Positions 10,364 to 20,966 are shown, counted from the stretch's first letter. The stretch: 64,000 bases of DNA from Ramlibacter montanisoli (GCF_013087525.1 NZ_JABFCS010000001.1:4154001-4218000), one strand, 5' to 3'. The notes: generated by a model not told the origin, from the sequence alone. Program-made: numbers and translations.

Positions 10364-11109
10364 CAGCGCCCTCCCGACACTTCGATCAGAGACATGGTGG
10401 TGTAGCTCGCCTCGGGTGAGAGCAGCCACACGATCGCATGTGCCACTTCCTCGGCGCTGCCGCCGCGCTGCATCGGCACCAGGTGCTGCAGCTCGCGCAC
10501 GCGGTTCGGCAGCCCGCCGGAGGCGTGGATGTCGGTCTCGATCAGGCCCGGGCGCACCGCGTTGACGCGGATGCCTTCGGCCGCGATTTCCTTGGCCAGC
10601 CCGATGGTGAAGCTGTCGATCGCGCCCTTGGAGGCCGCGTAGTCCACGTACTGGCCCGGTGCGCCCAGGCGCGCCGCCGCGCTCGACACGTTGACGATCG
10701 CGCCGCCCTTGCCGCCGTGCCGCGTGCTCATGCGCTTGATGGCTTCGCGGGCGCAGACGATGCTGCCGATCACGTTGACATCCATCATGCGCTTCAGGCG
10801 TTCGACGCTCATTTCCTCGACCCGCGCGGTGCGGTCGACGATGCCGGCGTTGTTCACGAGCGCGGTGAGCCGCCCGAGCTTGGCATCGACCTGGCGGAAC
10901 AGCTCCATCACCTGGGCCTCGTCGCCGACGTCCCCCTGCAGCGCCACAGCCTTGCCGCCGGCCGAGCGGATCGCGTGCACCACTTCCTCGGCGGCCGCGC
11001 CGTTGCGCGCGTAGTTCACCGCGACGGCGAAGCCCTTGCGTGCCGCCAGCACCGCCGTGGCGGCGCCAATGCCCCGGCTGCCGCCGGTGACCAACAGAAC
11101 TTCGTCCAC
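10363..11109 (-). CDS. Short-chain dehydrogenase/reductase
   Basis: A 248-residue classical SDR. Cofactor motif VTGGSRGIG, LVNNAG and the catalytic tetrad region with SS and YAASKGAID (Tyr, Lys) are all intact; IRVNAVRPGLIETD is typical of the FabG-like group. The second basic residue pattern (NYARNG) suggests NADPH. A GTG at 11109 is chosen because GGAGGCAATC precedes it at good spacing. It leads the SDR-MaoC-MarC unit. The substrate is unknown. Confidence 0.88.
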   Translation of the reverse strand: MDEVLLVTGGSRGIGAATAVLAARKGFAVAVNYARNGAAAEEVVHAIRSAGGKAVALQGDVGDEAQVMELFRQVDAKLGRLTALVNNAGIVDRTARVEEMSVERLKRMMDVNVIGSIVCAREAIKRMSTRHGGKGGAIVNVSSAAARLGAPGQYVDYAASKGAIDSFTIGLAKEIAAEGIRVNAVRPGLIETDIHASGGLPNRVRELQHLVPMQRGGSAEEVAHAIVWLLSPEASYTTMSLIEVSGGR

Positions 11110-11232
11110 TGATTGCCTCCACTGCCGCGCTGTGCGACCCCAGCTGATTAGACCAAAAGCCCCGGATTGACGCCGAAGTGCCGGATGAGGGAAGCTCGGC
11201 CCCCTTGCATTGACCAACCAGGAGACCGTCAC

Positions 11233-11916
11233 ATGGGCCAATTCACGGAACTCAAGGCAGCCGATGGGCAGGCCATCCCCGCCTACGTTGCCCAGCCCAA
11301 GGGGCAGGCCAAGGGCGGCATCGTCGTGATCCAGGAGATCTTCGGCGTCAACTCGCACATCCGCTCGGTGGCCGACGGCTATGCGGCGGAAGGTTATCTC
11401 GCGGTGGCGCCGGCGATCTTCCACCGCGTCAAGCCCGATGTCGAACTGGGCTACGAGCAGGACGACATGACCGCCGGCATGGCGCTGAAGACCGCCACCG
11501 AGGCGCTGTCGTCTCCCGGCGTGATGCAGGACATCCAGGCGGCGATCCAGCATGCGTCGCAGGCGGGCAAGGTCGGCATCGTCGGCTTCTGCTACGGCGG
11601 CCTGCTCACCTGGCGCTCGGCCTGCAAGCTCGATGGCCTGAGTGCGGCGGTACCCTACTACGGCGGCGGCGTCACCACGCCGGACGAGGTCGCGCGCAAG
11701 CCGAAGTGCCCGGTGCTGGCGCATTTCGGCGACCAGGACCACTGGATCCCGCTGGAGAGCGTGGAAGCCTTCAGGAAGGCGCATCCCGAAGTGGAGGTGC
11801 ACGTGTACCACGCCAACCACGGCTTCAACTGCGACCAGCGCGGCTCGTGGAACGCGGACGCGGCGAAGCTCGCGCGCGAGCGCACGCTGGCCTTCTTCGG
11901 CAAGCACGTCGGCTGA
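11233..11916 (+). CDS. Dienelactone hydrolase family protein
   Basis: A 227-residue alpha/beta hydrolase of the dienelactone hydrolase family, cytoplasmic. The triad is visible: Cys in GFCYGG, Asp in FGDQDHWI and His in [26 protein letters not shown] is the family's N-terminal motif. AGGAGA lies 7 bases before the ATG. The stop overlaps the start of an amidohydrolase gene. No aromatic-ring-cleavage genes are nearby, so a true muconate-pathway role is not supported. Confidence 0.9.
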   Translation: MGQFTELKAADGQAIPAYVAQPKGQAKGGIVVIQEIFGVNSHIRSVADGYAAEGYLAVAPAIFHRVKPDVELGYEQDDMTAGMALKTATEALSSPGVMQDIQAAIQHASQAGKVGIVGFCYGGLLTWRSACKLDGLSAAVPYYGGGVTTPDEVARKPKCPVLAHFGDQDHWIPLESVEAFRKAHPEVEVHVYHANHGFNCDQRGSWNADAAKLARERTLAFFGKHVG

Positions 11917-12791
11917 TGCGGCGCTGGCTCGCCCTGGCGGCCCTCGCCGCTTCCTCCGCCTCGGCCGCCGACTACAGCGGGCCGCTGTTCGACGCACACC
12001 TGCACTACAACGAGGAAGCCTTCAACGGCAGCGAGGGCCCGCACCCGCTGCCGGACGTGCTGGGACGCATGAAGCGCAACGGCGTGCGCGCGATCATCGC
12101 CAACTCGCGGCCGAACGACGGCACCAAGTCGCTCGCGCAGTCGCCCGAGACCCGCCAGGCCGGTGTCACGGTGGTGCCCTTTGTGCGCCTGTACCGCAAC
12201 CGCGCGGACTACACGAACTGGTTTCGCGACGAGACCATCTACGAGATGGTGCAGGCGGAGCTGGCGCGCGGCACAGCGGCCGGGCCCTACCGCGGGCTGG
12301 GCGAGTTTCACCTATACGACTCGGCCAATGCCAACGGGCCGGTGGCACGCAAGCTGATGGCGCTGGCGGAGGAGAAGGACCTGGCGGTGTTGGCGCACGT
12401 GGACGACACCGCGATCGACCTGCTGATGGCGCACACGCCTTCCAAGGGCGCGAAGGCGCGCCTGATCTGGGCGCACACGGGCATCGGCGGCGCGCCGGTG
12501 GCGCGCGTCGACCAGCTGATGGCGAAATACCCGCGGCTGGTCGGCGAACTGTCGTACCGGCCGGGGCTGACCTGCGAGGGCGGCAGGCTGTGCCCGGAGT
12601 GGCGCCAGCTGCTGCTGAAATATCCCACGCGCTTCGTCGTCGGCTCCGACACCTGGATCAACCAGCGCTGGCAGTACTACGACGACACGATGAAAGGCTA
12701 CCGCACCTGGCTGGGCGAGCTGCCGCCGGACGTGGCGCGGCGCATCGCCTGGGACAATGGCGCGTCGCTTTTCGGACTGAAGCCACCATGA
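11916..12791 (+). CDS. Exported amidohydrolase-fold protein
   Basis: A 291-residue TIM-barrel metal-dependent hydrolase of the amidohydrolase 2 type with a Sec signal peptide ([17 protein letters not shown]). Metal-ligand candidates are the HxH in [10 protein letters not shown], His in AHTGIGG and Asp in VVGSDTW. The periplasmic location is unusual for this superfamily in bacteria. Its ATG overlaps the stop of the dienelactone hydrolase gene. The substrate is unknown. Confidence 0.8.
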   Translation: MRRWLALAALAASSASAADYSGPLFDAHLHYNEEAFNGSEGPHPLPDVLGRMKRNGVRAIIANSRPNDGTKSLAQSPETRQAGVTVVPFVRLYRNRADYTNWFRDETIYEMVQAELARGTAAGPYRGLGEFHLYDSANANGPVARKLMALAEEKDLAVLAHVDDTAIDLLMAHTPSKGAKARLIWAHTGIGGAPVARVDQLMAKYPRLVGELSYRPGLTCEGGRLCPEWRQLLLKYPTRFVVGSDTWINQRWQYYDDTMKGYRTWLGELPPDVARRIAWDNGASLFGLKPP

Positions 12792-12866
12792 GCGCCGCAC
12801 GGCCGCCCGAAGGCGCTCGCCCCCTCCGCTTGCGGAGGGGGGAGGAGCAGTCCGCGTAGCGGACAA
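12786..12866. repeat. Intergenic double-hairpin repeat element
   Basis: Contains CCCCCTCCGC-TT-GCGGAGGGGG (12820-12841, perfect 10-base arms) followed by GTCCGC-GTA-GCGGAC (12850-12864), preceded by CGCACGGCCGCCCGAAGGCG. This composition resembles dispersed intergenic repeats I remember from Comamonadaceae genomes. No T tail follows, so it is not a clear terminator. Confidence 0.55.
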
Positions 12867-12883
12867 TCCTGGGGAGGAACTCA

Positions 12884-13534
12884 ATGATCCAGCTGCATTA
12901 CTACCCCAGCACCGCCGCGATGATCCCGCACATCGTGCTGGAGGAACTCGGCATCCCCTACTGGCGCGTGCTGGTGGACCGCTCGCAGAACCGGCACAAG
13001 GAGCCGGCCTACCTGAAGCTCAATCCCAACGGGCTGATCCCGGTGCTGACCGACGGCGACCTCGTGCTGTACGAGACGGCGGCGATCGTGCTGCACCTGT
13101 GCGACACGAACCCCGCAGCACGCCTGGCACCCGAGATCGGCACGCCGGCTCGGGCGCACTTCTACAAGTGGCTGATGTGGTGCACCAACACCCTGCAGGC
13201 CACGCTGATCGTGTACTTCTATCCGGAACGCTGGGTGAAGGAAGGCAATGCGGAAGGCGCGGCGGAAGTGAAGGCGAAGGCGCAGGAGAAGGTCGGCGGC
13301 CTGCTGGACCAGCTCGATGCGCTGGTCGCGGACAACGGCGGCCCCTGGGTGCTCGGCCAGGACTACAGCGCGCTGGACGCCTACGTGTTCACGCTGTGCC
13401 GCTGGACCCGCAACTTCCCGCAGGGCAAGGCGCGCGAGCGCGCCCATCTCGGTCCCTACCTGCAGCGCATGAGCGAGCGCCCCGCGGTGCAGCGCGTGTT
13501 CGAGGCCGAGAAGCTGTCAGCGCCCTTCTTCTAG
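12884..13534 (+). CDS. Glutathione S-transferase family protein
   Basis: A 216-residue cytosolic GST. The N-terminal thioredoxin fold (1-80) includes NPNGLIPVLTDGD with the cis-proline and LYETAAIVLHL, which binds glutathione's gamma-glutamyl group. An all-helical domain follows (90-210) with YSALDAYVFTLCRW. GGGGAGG precedes the ATG. It converges with the DUF72 gene, the two ends overlapping by 18 bases. The substrate is unknown. Confidence 0.92.
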   Translation: MIQLHYYPSTAAMIPHIVLEELGIPYWRVLVDRSQNRHKEPAYLKLNPNGLIPVLTDGDLVLYETAAIVLHLCDTNPAARLAPEIGTPARAHFYKWLMWCTNTLQATLIVYFYPERWVKEGNAEGAAEVKAKAQEKVGGLLDQLDALVADNGGPWVLGQDYSALDAYVFTLCRWTRNFPQGKARERAHLGPYLQRMSERPAVQRVFEAEKLSAPFF

Positions 13535-14245
13535 CAGGCGCTGCAGGTCCAGTGCGTTGCCGGCCGCGGCGCCGGAGGCCGTGTTGTCGAAGATGCACCA
13601 GACTTCCGCGCCCTCGCGCGCGGCGATCCGCATCCGGTCGGACAGCGCGCGCAGCAGTTCCGGCTCGTAGGACGAGTAATAGACCCGCGGCGTGCCATGC
13701 AGCCGCAGGTAGATGCGCTCGGTCCAGCCGCCGGGCCAGCGACCGGCATCGTGGCGCACGGGGTCGGCCAGCACGCGGGCGATCTGCAGTTCGCGCAGCA
13801 GCCCGTCGGCCTCGGGCTCGAACCAGGTGGCGTGGCGCGGCTCCATCGCCAGCGCGCCGGCAAAGCGCGCGCGCAGCAACGCGAGGAAGGGCGTGGCCAC
13901 GGACGCGTCGAAGGCGAAGCTCGGTGGCAACTGCACCAGCAGGCAGGCGAGCTTGTCGCCCAGTCCGCCCGCCTGCGCCAGGAACTCGCCGAGCAGCGTT
14001 TCGCAGTCGACCAGCCTGCGCTCGTGCGTGATCGTCTTCGGCAGCTTGGCGCAGAACCGGAAGTGCGCCGGCACGGCCGCCGCCCACTTCTCGTACAGCG
14101 AGCGCTGGTGCGGACGGTGGAACGAGGAATTGATCTCGGCCACCGGGAATCGCGTCGCGTAGCGCGCCAGGTGGCTGTCCCCCTCGGCGAATGCGCCCTG
14201 CACATCGCGCGGCAGGCTCCAGCCGGCGGTGCCGACCAGGATCAC
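13517..14245 (-). CDS. DUF72 family protein
   Basis: A 242-residue TIM-barrel-like protein of the DUF72 (YecE) family, function unknown. GTAGWSLPRD at the N-terminus, EINSSFHRPH, FCAKLPKTITHE and MEPRHATWF are characteristic blocks. The GTG at 14245 overlaps the TGA of the upstream corA gene (GTGA) and is preferred for that reason. VYYSSYEPELL near the C-terminus is also typical. Confidence 0.88.
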   Translation of the reverse strand: MILVGTAGWSLPRDVQGAFAEGDSHLARYATRFPVAEINSSFHRPHQRSLYEKWAAAVPAHFRFCAKLPKTITHERRLVDCETLLGEFLAQAGGLGDKLACLLVQLPPSFAFDASVATPFLALLRARFAGALAMEPRHATWFEPEADGLLRELQIARVLADPVRHDAGRWPGGWTERIYLRLHGTPRVYYSSYEPELLRALSDRMRIAAREGAEVWCIFDNTASGAAAGNALDLQRLLEEGR

Positions 14246-15342
14246 CGCGTGCGCGCCAGGTAACGCTTGCGCCAGAAGACCACGCCCAGCGCGATCGCGA
14301 TCGTCGCCATGGTGCCCAGCGTCCACCAGAAGCCGGTGGCCTGGTGGACCAGCGGGACGAACTCGAAGTTCATGCCGAACACGCCGGCGATCAGGTTCAG
14401 CGGCAGGAAGATGGCGGTCAGCGCTGTCAGCGTGCGCATGATCTCGTTGGTGCGGTTGCCCAGCGCCGAGAAGTGGATCTGCACCGCCGTCTCGGCGCCG
14501 TGTTCCATGCGGCGCACGTGGTGCACCACGCGTTCGATGTGCTCCACCACGTCGCGTGCGCGGGCCATCAGGCCGTCGCGTTCGGCCTGCGTCATCCAGG
14601 GCGCGGGCTGTTCCTGCTGGCCGTCCAGCCACTCCTGCATGGCGTCGTTCTGCTCCTCGCAAAGGTCTTCCAGCGTGTGCAGCGCGTTGCGCGCGGACAG
14701 CAGGGCGGCCCAGTCGGCGCCTCGCGCACGTGCGGCCAGCAGGGCGTGCTGCCAGTGCTCCAGTTCCGCGCTGAGCACCTTGCGCAGCTCCAGGTAGCTG
14801 TCCACCATCATGTTGACCATGCGCAGCATCAGGTCGGCGGGGCTGCCGGGCAGGCGCGTGCGCGCGACGGCGGTCACGCCCTCGTTGCGCACCACTTCGC
14901 CGAGATAGCGCTGGATGAAGGTGCGGGCCGACTGGCAGCCGGCCGGATGCACGCTGACCAGCAGGCGGTCGAACACGGCGAAGCCGATCGCGCGCGTGCG
15001 GATGCGGCCGAAGGTGGCGAGCACCTTGTCGGCGTCGGCCGCGTCGTCGTCGCCCAGCTCCACCTTCACTTCTTCTTCCGTGGCCAGCCGCCGGAAGATC
15101 ACCAGGTCGTAGATGGAGGTGTAGTCGTAGTGCGAAGGGTGGGCGCGGTTGCCCAGGTCCTTCAGGTGCAGGTCGAGCAGCGCGGAGCCGCCAAGGGACT
15201 GCGCCGCCTGCTGCAGCGCCGGAAGGCTGGCTTGCAGCTCCTCGCGGTCCAGGTAGATCCAGACGAAGCCGCCTTCCGGGACCTTCTGCGGCGGCTGCTC
15301 CAGGAATCGCAGCGTGCCGGCGCCGAACTCGACGATCTGCAC
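14242..15342 (-). CDS. CorA/ZntB-family divalent metal transporter
   Basis: A 366-residue inner-membrane channel-type transporter. A large cytoplasmic N-terminal domain with long helices is followed by two membrane helices near the C-terminus, the first ending in GVFGMNF, the GMN selectivity motif of the CorA family. Mg2+, Co2+ or Zn2+ cannot be told apart from sequence. It lies 10 bases after hemB and overlaps the DUF72 gene, so hemB-corA-DUF72 may be one transcript. Confidence 0.92.
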   Translation of the reverse strand: MQIVEFGAGTLRFLEQPPQKVPEGGFVWIYLDREELQASLPALQQAAQSLGGSALLDLHLKDLGNRAHPSHYDYTSIYDLVIFRRLATEEEVKVELGDDDAADADKVLATFGRIRTRAIGFAVFDRLLVSVHPAGCQSARTFIQRYLGEVVRNEGVTAVARTRLPGSPADLMLRMVNMMVDSYLELRKVLSAELEHWQHALLAARARGADWAALLSARNALHTLEDLCEEQNDAMQEWLDGQQEQPAPWMTQAERDGLMARARDVVEHIERVVHHVRRMEHGAETAVQIHFSALGNRTNEIMRTLTALTAIFLPLNLIAGVFGMNFEFVPLVHQATGFWWTLGTMATIAIALGVVFWRKRYLARTR

Positions 15343-15352
15343 GCCGGTTTCC

Positions 15353-17034
<1,682 letters not shown>

Positions 17035-17035
17035 C

Positions 17036-18166
17036 ATGCACAAGACCTCGGCCTGGCCGCTGGCGGGTGCGTATGGGGTGCTGGTGGTGTACGCCAGCCT
17101 GTATCCGTTCTCGGACTGGCGCAACCAGCAGATCCCGCCCTGGGACTTCCTGTTCGCCGGCTGGCCGAAGTACTGGACCGGCTTCGACCTGGCGGCCAAC
17201 GTCGTGGGCTATGTGCCGCTCGGCTTCCTGCTGGCACTGAGCTTCATGCGGCGCGGCAACGTCCGCTATTTCGAGAACCACCCGAACCTGGCGGCGCTGG
17301 CGGTGGCGGTGCTCGCGGGGACCTTGCTGTCCTTCTGCATGGAGGCGCTGCAGAACTTCCTGCCCTCGCGCGTGGCGTCGAACGTGGACTTCGGCCTGAA
17401 CGTCGCGGGCACGCTGCTCGGCGCGGTGGTGGCGACCGGCCTGGAAGTGGGCGGTGCCATCGACCACTGGAGCCGCTTTCGCGAACGCTGGTTCATTCCC
17501 GAGGCGCGCGGCGCGCTGGTGCTGCTGGCGCTCTGGCCCTTCGCCCTGCTGTTCCCCGCCGCCGTGCCGCTGGGCCTGGGGCAGGTGATGGAGCGCATGG
17601 AAACGGCGATCGCCGGCTGGCTGGAGGAAACGCCTTTCCTCGAGTGGCTGCCGATGCGCGAAGTGGAGCTGCAGCCGCTGGTGCCGGCCGCCGAGCTCCT
17701 GTGCGTGGCGCTCGGCGCCTTCATCCCCGCGCTGCTGGGATACACGATCCTGCGTTCGGTCCCCAAGCGAGCCTTGTTCGCGGTGGCCGCGGTGGCGCTG
17801 GGCACGGCGGTCACGGCGCTGTCGGCCGCCCTGAGCTGGGGCCCGACGCACGCGTGGGCCTGGCTGAGCCTGCCGGTGCGGCTCGGCTTGCTGTTCGGCC
17901 TGCTGCTGTCGCTGCTGATGCTGGCCGTGCCCCGGCGCGGCTGCGCGGCGATGCTGCTGATGGCCTTGGTGGTGCACCTGGCCGTGTTGAACCAGGCGCC
18001 CGCCAGCGCCTACTTCGCCGACACCCTGCAGGCCTGGGAGCAGGGCCGCTTCATCCGCTTCCACGGCGTCGCGCAGTGGCTGGGATGGCTCTGGCCTTAT
18101 GCGGTGCTGGTGTATGTGCTGCTGCGGGTCTCGCGGCCGGAGCGCACTCCTACAATTCCCGGATGA
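17036..18166 (+). CDS. VanZ-like polytopic membrane protein
   Basis: A 376-residue protein with about eight to ten membrane helices. The N-terminal 130 residues carry the VanZ-like features (ASLYPFSDW, NVVGYVPLGFLLAL, EALQNFLPSRVASNVDFG, LNVAGTLLGA). The rest is a less conserved hydrophobic half. VanZ-family proteins have no settled general function beyond teicoplanin resistance. It overlaps the next gene by ATGA. Its place between hemJ and the [2Fe-2S] protein is not explained by known function. Confidence 0.85.
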   Translation: MHKTSAWPLAGAYGVLVVYASLYPFSDWRNQQIPPWDFLFAGWPKYWTGFDLAANVVGYVPLGFLLALSFMRRGNVRYFENHPNLAALAVAVLAGTLLSFCMEALQNFLPSRVASNVDFGLNVAGTLLGAVVATGLEVGGAIDHWSRFRERWFIPEARGALVLLALWPFALLFPAAVPLGLGQVMERMETAIAGWLEETPFLEWLPMREVELQPLVPAAELLCVALGAFIPALLGYTILRSVPKRALFAVAAVALGTAVTALSAALSWGPTHAWAWLSLPVRLGLLFGLLLSLLMLAVPRRGCAAMLLMALVVHLAVLNQAPASAYFADTLQAWEQGRFIRFHGVAQWLGWLWPYAVLVYVLLRVSRPERTPTIPG

Positions 18167-18501
18167 CCGCGCCGTCCCAGTACTACCGCCACCATATCTT
18201 CTTCTGCCTGAACAAGCGCGACAACGGCGAAGCCTGCTGCGCCGACCACGACGCACAGGCGGCGTTCGACCGCTGCAAGTCGCAGGTGAAGGCCCAGGGA
18301 CTCGCCGGCCCCGGCAAGGTGCGCGTGAACAAGGCGGGCTGCCTCGATCGCTGCGCCGCCGGCCCAGTCGCGGTGGTCTATCCGGAAGGCACCTGGTACA
18401 CCTACGTGGACCAGAACGACATCGACGAGATCGTCGAATCGCACCTGAAGAACGGCAAGGTGGTGGAGCGCCTGCTGACGCCGCCGCACCTGGGTCGCTG
18501 A
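18163..18501 (+). CDS. Thioredoxin-like [2Fe-2S] ferredoxin
   Basis: A 112-residue small iron-sulfur protein. Cys15, Cys25, Cys60 and Cys64 (FFCLN, EACC, KAGCLDRC) have the C-x9-C and C-x3-C spacing of thioredoxin-like [2Fe-2S] ferredoxins; Cys26 and Cys38 are extra. VRVNKAGCLDRCAAGPVAVVYPEG is the family core (quoted in part: CLDRCAAGPVAVVYPEG). Redox partner unknown. It overlaps both neighbours (ATGA and TGATGA), so synthesis is tightly coupled. Confidence 0.88.
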   Translation: MTAPSQYYRHHIFFCLNKRDNGEACCADHDAQAAFDRCKSQVKAQGLAGPGKVRVNKAGCLDRCAAGPVAVVYPEGTWYTYVDQNDIDEIVESHLKNGKVVERLLTPPHLGR

Positions 18502-19130
18502 TGAACGCGCAGACGGAACGCCTGGAACTGGCCGGGCCGGCGGGGCGCGTGCAGGTGCTGCGCGACCAGCCGGAAGGCCCGCCGCGCGGTGTGGCCGTGA
18601 TCGCGCACCCGCATCCCCTCTTCGGCGGCACCATGGACAACAAGGTGGTGCAGACCCTGGCGCGCGCCTTCGTGCAATGCGGCTGGACCGCGCTGCGCTT
18701 CAACTTCCGCGGCGTCGGCACGAGCGAAGGCACGCACGACGAAGGACGCGGCGAGGCGCTCGACCTGCAGGCGCTGGTGCGCGATCTGGCGCCGCAGGGG
18801 CCGATCGCACTGGCCGGCTTCTCCTTCGGCGCCTTCGTCACCGCGCAGGCGTTGCAGGCCCTGTGGAGCGAACGAGAGGTGCGCGCGCTGGTGCTGGTGG
18901 GCACGGCAGCGTCGCGCTTCGCGGTGGCACCCCTGCCGCCCGAGAGCCACGATCGTGCGCTGGTCATCCATGGCGAGAAGGACGAGACGGTTCCGCTGGC
19001 CGCGGTGCTCGACTGGGCCCGGCCGCAGTCACTTCCCGTTACGGTGGTTCCCGGGGTGGAGCATTTCTTTCACGGACAATTGCCCCTCCTCAAAAACCTG
19101 GTGGTCCGCCACCTGCGCGCACTCGGATGA
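18501..19130 (+). CDS. Small alpha/beta hydrolase (YcjY/CocE-like dienelactone group)
   Basis: A 209-residue cytoplasmic alpha/beta hydrolase. AHPHPLFGGTMDNKVV, RFNFRGVGTSEG, nucleophile elbow GFSFGAF, then HGEKDETV (Asp) and GVEHFFHG (His) give a complete triad. Such proteins are common beside ferredoxins and DacC in Burkholderiales, with no assigned substrate. Start overlaps the upstream stop, and its stop overlaps the dacC ATG. Confidence 0.87.
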   Translation: MNAQTERLELAGPAGRVQVLRDQPEGPPRGVAVIAHPHPLFGGTMDNKVVQTLARAFVQCGWTALRFNFRGVGTSEGTHDEGRGEALDLQALVRDLAPQGPIALAGFSFGAFVTAQALQALWSEREVRALVLVGTAASRFAVAPLPPESHDRALVIHGEKDETVPLAAVLDWARPQSLPVTVVPGVEHFFHGQLPLLKNLVVRHLRALG

Positions 19131-20287
19131 GAACTCGTTGGATGCAGGCGCTGCTCGCGCCCTGGTTGGTCTTTTTCTGCCTCGTTGCCGCCGCCCAGGT
19201 GCCGCAACCTCCGGAGGTGGCGGCGCGCAGCTACCTGCTGATGGACCTGAGCGCGAACCAGGTGCTCGCCGCGCGCGAACCCGACGCTCCCGTGGAGCCG
19301 GCCTCGCTCACCAAGCTGATGACGGCCTACCTCGTCTTCGATGCCCTGCGCGCCAAGAAGATCACCCTGCAGCAGACGCTGCCGGTGAGCCAGCGCGCCT
19401 GGAAGATGCCCGGCTCGCGCATGTTCATCGACCCGAAGATGCAGGTGCCGGTGGAGGACCTCATCAAGGGCATGATCGTCCAGTCCGGCAACGACGCCAC
19501 CATGGCGCTGGCCGAAGGTGTGGGCGGGACGGCCGAACACTTCGTCGAACTCATGAACCAGCAGGCCAAGGCGCTGGGCATGAAGAACACCGGCTACAAG
19601 AACCCCGAAGGCCTGACGGCGCCCGGCCACACCACGACGGCGCGCGACCTCAGCATCCTGTCGACGCGGCTGCTGCAGGACTTCCCCGAGTACATGGGCT
19701 ACTACAAGACCCAGAAGTACCGCTACCAGGGCACGCCGACGGCCAACGACACCAACCGGAACATGCTGCTGTTCCGCGATCCGACGGTCGACGGCCTGAA
19801 GACCGGCCACACGGAAGCGGCCGGCTATTGCCTGATCGCCACCGCCAAGCGCGACTTCCCCAACCTGGCCGGCCGCCGCCTGCTGGCGATCGTGCTGGGG
19901 GCCAACAGCGAGACCGCCCGGGCCAACGAGGCGCAGAAACTGCTGAACTGGGGCTACACCGCCTACGAGGGGCTCAAGCTGTTCGACGCCAACCAGGCGG
20001 TGCTGGAGCCGCAGGTCTGGAAGGGCAGCGAGAAGACCGTCAAGCTGGGCCAGCCGCAGCCGATCGTGCTGGCGGTGCCGGCCGGCAGCGCCTCCAAGAT
20101 CAAGACCCAGGTGGTCCGCCCGGATCCCCTGGTGGCGCCTTTCACCAAGGGCCAGCAGGTCGGCACGCTCAGGATCCTGTCCGGCGAGCAGGTCCTGCGC
20201 GAGGTGCCGCTGGTGGCCCTGCAGGGGGTGGAGCAGGCCGGCATCTTCGGCCGCGCCTGGGACGCCATGCGCCTCTGGATCAAGTGA
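19127..20287 (+). CDS. dacC: D-alanyl-D-alanine carboxypeptidase (PBP5/6 family)
   Basis: A 386-residue periplasmic serine-type DD-carboxypeptidase that trims the terminal D-Ala of peptidoglycan pentapeptides. A signal peptide ends around VAAAQ. Active-site motifs: SxxK in PASLTKLM, SxN in QSGNDA, KTG in LKTGHTEA. A C-terminal beta domain is followed by an amphipathic anchor helix (FGRAWDAMRLWIK). The symbol follows E. coli usage; dacA or dacD would fit equally. Last gene of the hemJ unit; a T-less hairpin (AGCCCC/GGGGCT, near 20294) follows. Confidence 0.93.
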   Translation: MRTRWMQALLAPWLVFFCLVAAAQVPQPPEVAARSYLLMDLSANQVLAAREPDAPVEPASLTKLMTAYLVFDALRAKKITLQQTLPVSQRAWKMPGSRMFIDPKMQVPVEDLIKGMIVQSGNDATMALAEGVGGTAEHFVELMNQQAKALGMKNTGYKNPEGLTAPGHTTTARDLSILSTRLLQDFPEYMGYYKTQKYRYQGTPTANDTNRNMLLFRDPTVDGLKTGHTEAAGYCLIATAKRDFPNLAGRRLLAIVLGANSETARANEAQKLLNWGYTAYEGLKLFDANQAVLEPQVWKGSEKTVKLGQPQPIVLAVPAGSASKIKTQVVRPDPLVAPFTKGQQVGTLRILSGEQVLREVPLVALQGVEQAGIFGRAWDAMRLWIK

Positions 20288-20326
20288 TCCGCCAGCCCCC
20301 TGCGCGGGGCTGACCCACCCGCCCGC

Positions 20327-20354
20327 TTGAGGGTTTCCCCCGTCGGGATATACT
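20327..20354 (+). promoter_or_regulatory. Promoter of the str operon (rpsL)
   Basis: TTGAGG and TATACT spaced by 16 bases, followed by a G/C-rich start region CGCGGGCTT typical of stringently controlled promoters. The stretch TATACT-Y-GCGGGCTT recurs at the rplC promoter. Confidence 0.75.
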
Positions 20355-20395
20355 CGCGGGCTTTCCCGCAATTTGGGGCGGGAGAGGTATTTGTG

Positions 20396-20420
20396 TTGCC
20401 GCATCCGCGGCAATCGGTTT
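20396..20420 (+). promoter_or_regulatory. Leader hairpin before rpsL
   Basis: TTGCCGC-ATCC-GCGGCAA followed by TCGGTTTT in the 5' leader about 40 bases downstream of the start site and 35 bases before the rpsL ATG. It looks like a weak attenuator or protein-binding stem. Confidence 0.5.
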
Positions 20421-20447
20421 TCACGAACGTTTAGGGACGTTTTCTTA

Positions 20448-20822
20448 ATGCCAACCATCAATCAACTGGTGCGTCAGGGGCGGGAAGTCGAGAAAGTCAA
20501 ATCAATCCCCCGCGATGCAGAACAGCCCCCAGCGCCGGGGCGTGTGCACCCGCGTGTACACCACGACGCCGAAGAAGCCGAACTCGGCTCTCCGCAAGGT
20601 CGCCAAGGTCCGCCTGACCAACGGCTTCGAAGTCATCTCCTACATCGGCGGCGAAGGCCACAACCTGCAGGAACACTCCGTGGTGCTCGTGCGCGGCGGC
20701 CGTGTCAAGGACCTGCCCGGTGTGCGTTACCACATCGTCCGCGGTTCGCTGGACCTGCAGGGCGTGAAGGATCGCAAGCAGTCCCGTTCAAGTACGGCGC
20801 CAAGCGCCCGAAGAAGGCTTAA
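20448..20822 (+). CDS. rpsL: 30S ribosomal protein S12 (two frameshifts)
   Basis: S12 of the decoding centre, 125 residues when repaired. [18 protein letters not shown] runs in the first frame; two bases are missing near 20502-20505 (expected [15 protein letters not shown]); the middle ([19 protein letters not shown] to DRKQSRS) is in a second frame; one base is missing near 20787-20791 before [10 protein letters not shown]. Lys43 in TPKKPNS and Lys88 in GRVKDLPG are wild type with respect to streptomycin. A broken single-copy S12 is not viable, so these are read as sequence errors. Confidence 0.96.
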   Translation: MPTINQLVRQGREVEKVKSIPRDAEQPPAPGRVHPRVHHDAEEAELGSPQGRQGPPDQRLRSHLLHRRRRPQPAGTLRGARARRPCQGPARCALPHRPRFAGPAGREGSQAVPFKYGAKRPKKA

Positions 20823-20852
20823 CAGCCAGTCGTAGTTTGTCGGTGCTCGTTC

Positions 20853-20940
20853 GGCCCTGGCAGGCTGAAAGAGCGTAGTGACCCACTTCCGGGTCGAGTA
20901 AGCGGGCCAGCCTGATGGCGCCCTGGGTCCCTCGAGGGCC
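20853..20940 (+). promoter_or_regulatory. Structured rpsL-rpsG intercistronic region
   Basis: Nested complementary segments: GGCCCT (20853) with AGGGCC (20935), CAGGCTG (20861) with CAGCCTG (20908), and an inner hairpin GACCC-acttcc-GGGTC (20880-20895). In E. coli the corresponding gap is the S7 binding site that controls the str operon. Confidence 0.5.
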
Positions 20941-20966
20941 AGCTGAAGCAAATAGAGAGGTTTGAA

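Noticed and set aside
20288..20314. Hairpin AGCCCC/GGGGCT after dacC as a confident terminator
   Set aside because: It lacks a T run; it may still pause or stabilise, so it is mentioned only with dacC.
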